Shown here: in pieces, positions 63,822 to 64,000 of the stretch | Layout: each line of letters starts with the position of its first letter | Position numbering within the stretch: the stretch's first letter is position 1 | Assembly (NCBI RefSeq): GCF_000830505.1 | Contig: NZ_JXOK01000015.1 | Span: 103,300-167,299 of the forward strand | Direction of reading: 5' to 3' | From: Vibrio mytili | GTDB taxonomy: Bacteria; Pseudomonadota; Gammaproteobacteria; Enterobacterales; Vibrionaceae | DNA length: 64,000 nucleotides | Program-made: the position numbers and the translations under genes | The notes under the pieces: model-generated | Told to the model about the DNA's origin: nothing | Databases searched by the model: none | What the model saw: only the letters and a program-made list of their open reading frames with translations

Positions 63822-64000
63822 TCTGTTGTGAGATAATATTACTTCAAGTTGAAGAAAACCCTAAAAATAAAATTTAGTTTACTAGAAGATGAAACAGCAC
63901 TTGCAGAGACTTTTTAATTAAATTTAATAAAAACGAAAAAATATTCATGGCGAAATGATTGTTTAATTATCTATCATGGATAGAAATGTGAGTTAGTCGT

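Noticed and set aside
1..64000. CRISPR arrays, rRNA and tRNA genes
   Set aside because: No regularly spaced repeat-spacer array and no recognisable tRNA or rRNA sequence was seen while reading; the regular repeats found are iterons and partition repeats.

Overview
The window reads as a Vibrionaceae (Vibrio or Photobacterium) mobile replicon, most likely a large conjugative plasmid. It has an F/SXT-type transfer block (traF-traH-traG), an FlhDC-like activator pair, a MobI-like gene next to an actin-type partition cassette, and an iteron-controlled replication module. All family and synteny assignments come from recalled motifs and gene order; no database search was run.

Layout. 0-4 kb (minus strand): type I restriction-modification locus hsdM-hsdS-(HrgA/COG2958-like)-hsdR, with hsdR running off the window. 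4-11 kb (plus strand): a small tyrosine recombinase, a SIR2-HerA defence pair, a DUF3644/HEPN-like protein with an unknown partner, and another unknown gene, with a repeated 18-bp boundary sequence. 11-15 kb: NYN nuclease operon, small genes, and a P-loop ATPase behind a concentric inverted repeat. 15-18.2 kb: IS110-family and IS3-family elements and an orphan Rhs tip. 18.2-22.7 kb: Sec-exported Rhs protein with a candidate immunity gene. 22.8-25.6 kb: structured element, seven iterons, helicase-type replication gene, (broken) initiator gene, four more iterons. 25.7-38.7 kb: plasmid accessory block (DNA methyltransferase, nuclease, lipoproteins, thioredoxin-fold protein, S49 peptidase, PD-(D/E)XK-like nuclease, many small membrane proteins). 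39.5-42.2 kb: MobI-like gene, repeat-rich centromere/oriT candidate, parM-like and parR-like genes. 42.2-44.8 kb: IS21-family element. 44.8-46.9 kb: FlhC-like and FlhD-like activators, lytic transglycosylase, Ner-like regulator. 47.5-54 kb: small membrane protein, traG, traH, traF. 54-58 kb: UvrD-like helicase, DUF1566 and Calx-beta proteins. 58-61 kb: paralogous glyoxalase-superfamily-like genes. 61.4-63.2 kb: IS1634-like element. 63.2 kb on: cytochrome b561-like gene.

The most striking non-genic signal is a dispersed perfect palindrome, ACTTTCACATGTGAAAGT, present eight times (one copy lacks the outermost match) and only between 12.7 and 47.5 kb, the plasmid-like core. It resembles a ParB parS site opened by two central bases. 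Three copies precede promoters with the same unusual layout, two of which drive paralogous membrane proteins. The plausible working model is a plasmid-wide binding protein that silences, activates or partitions the backbone.

A second global observation is that at least a dozen genes are interrupted by one-base indels or single stop codons (HrgA-like, SIR2, DUF3644, Rep, thioredoxin-like, istA twice, traG, traF, a Ner-like regulator and others). Either the replicon is decaying or the assembly carries uncorrected indels; this affects every claim about gene activity here.
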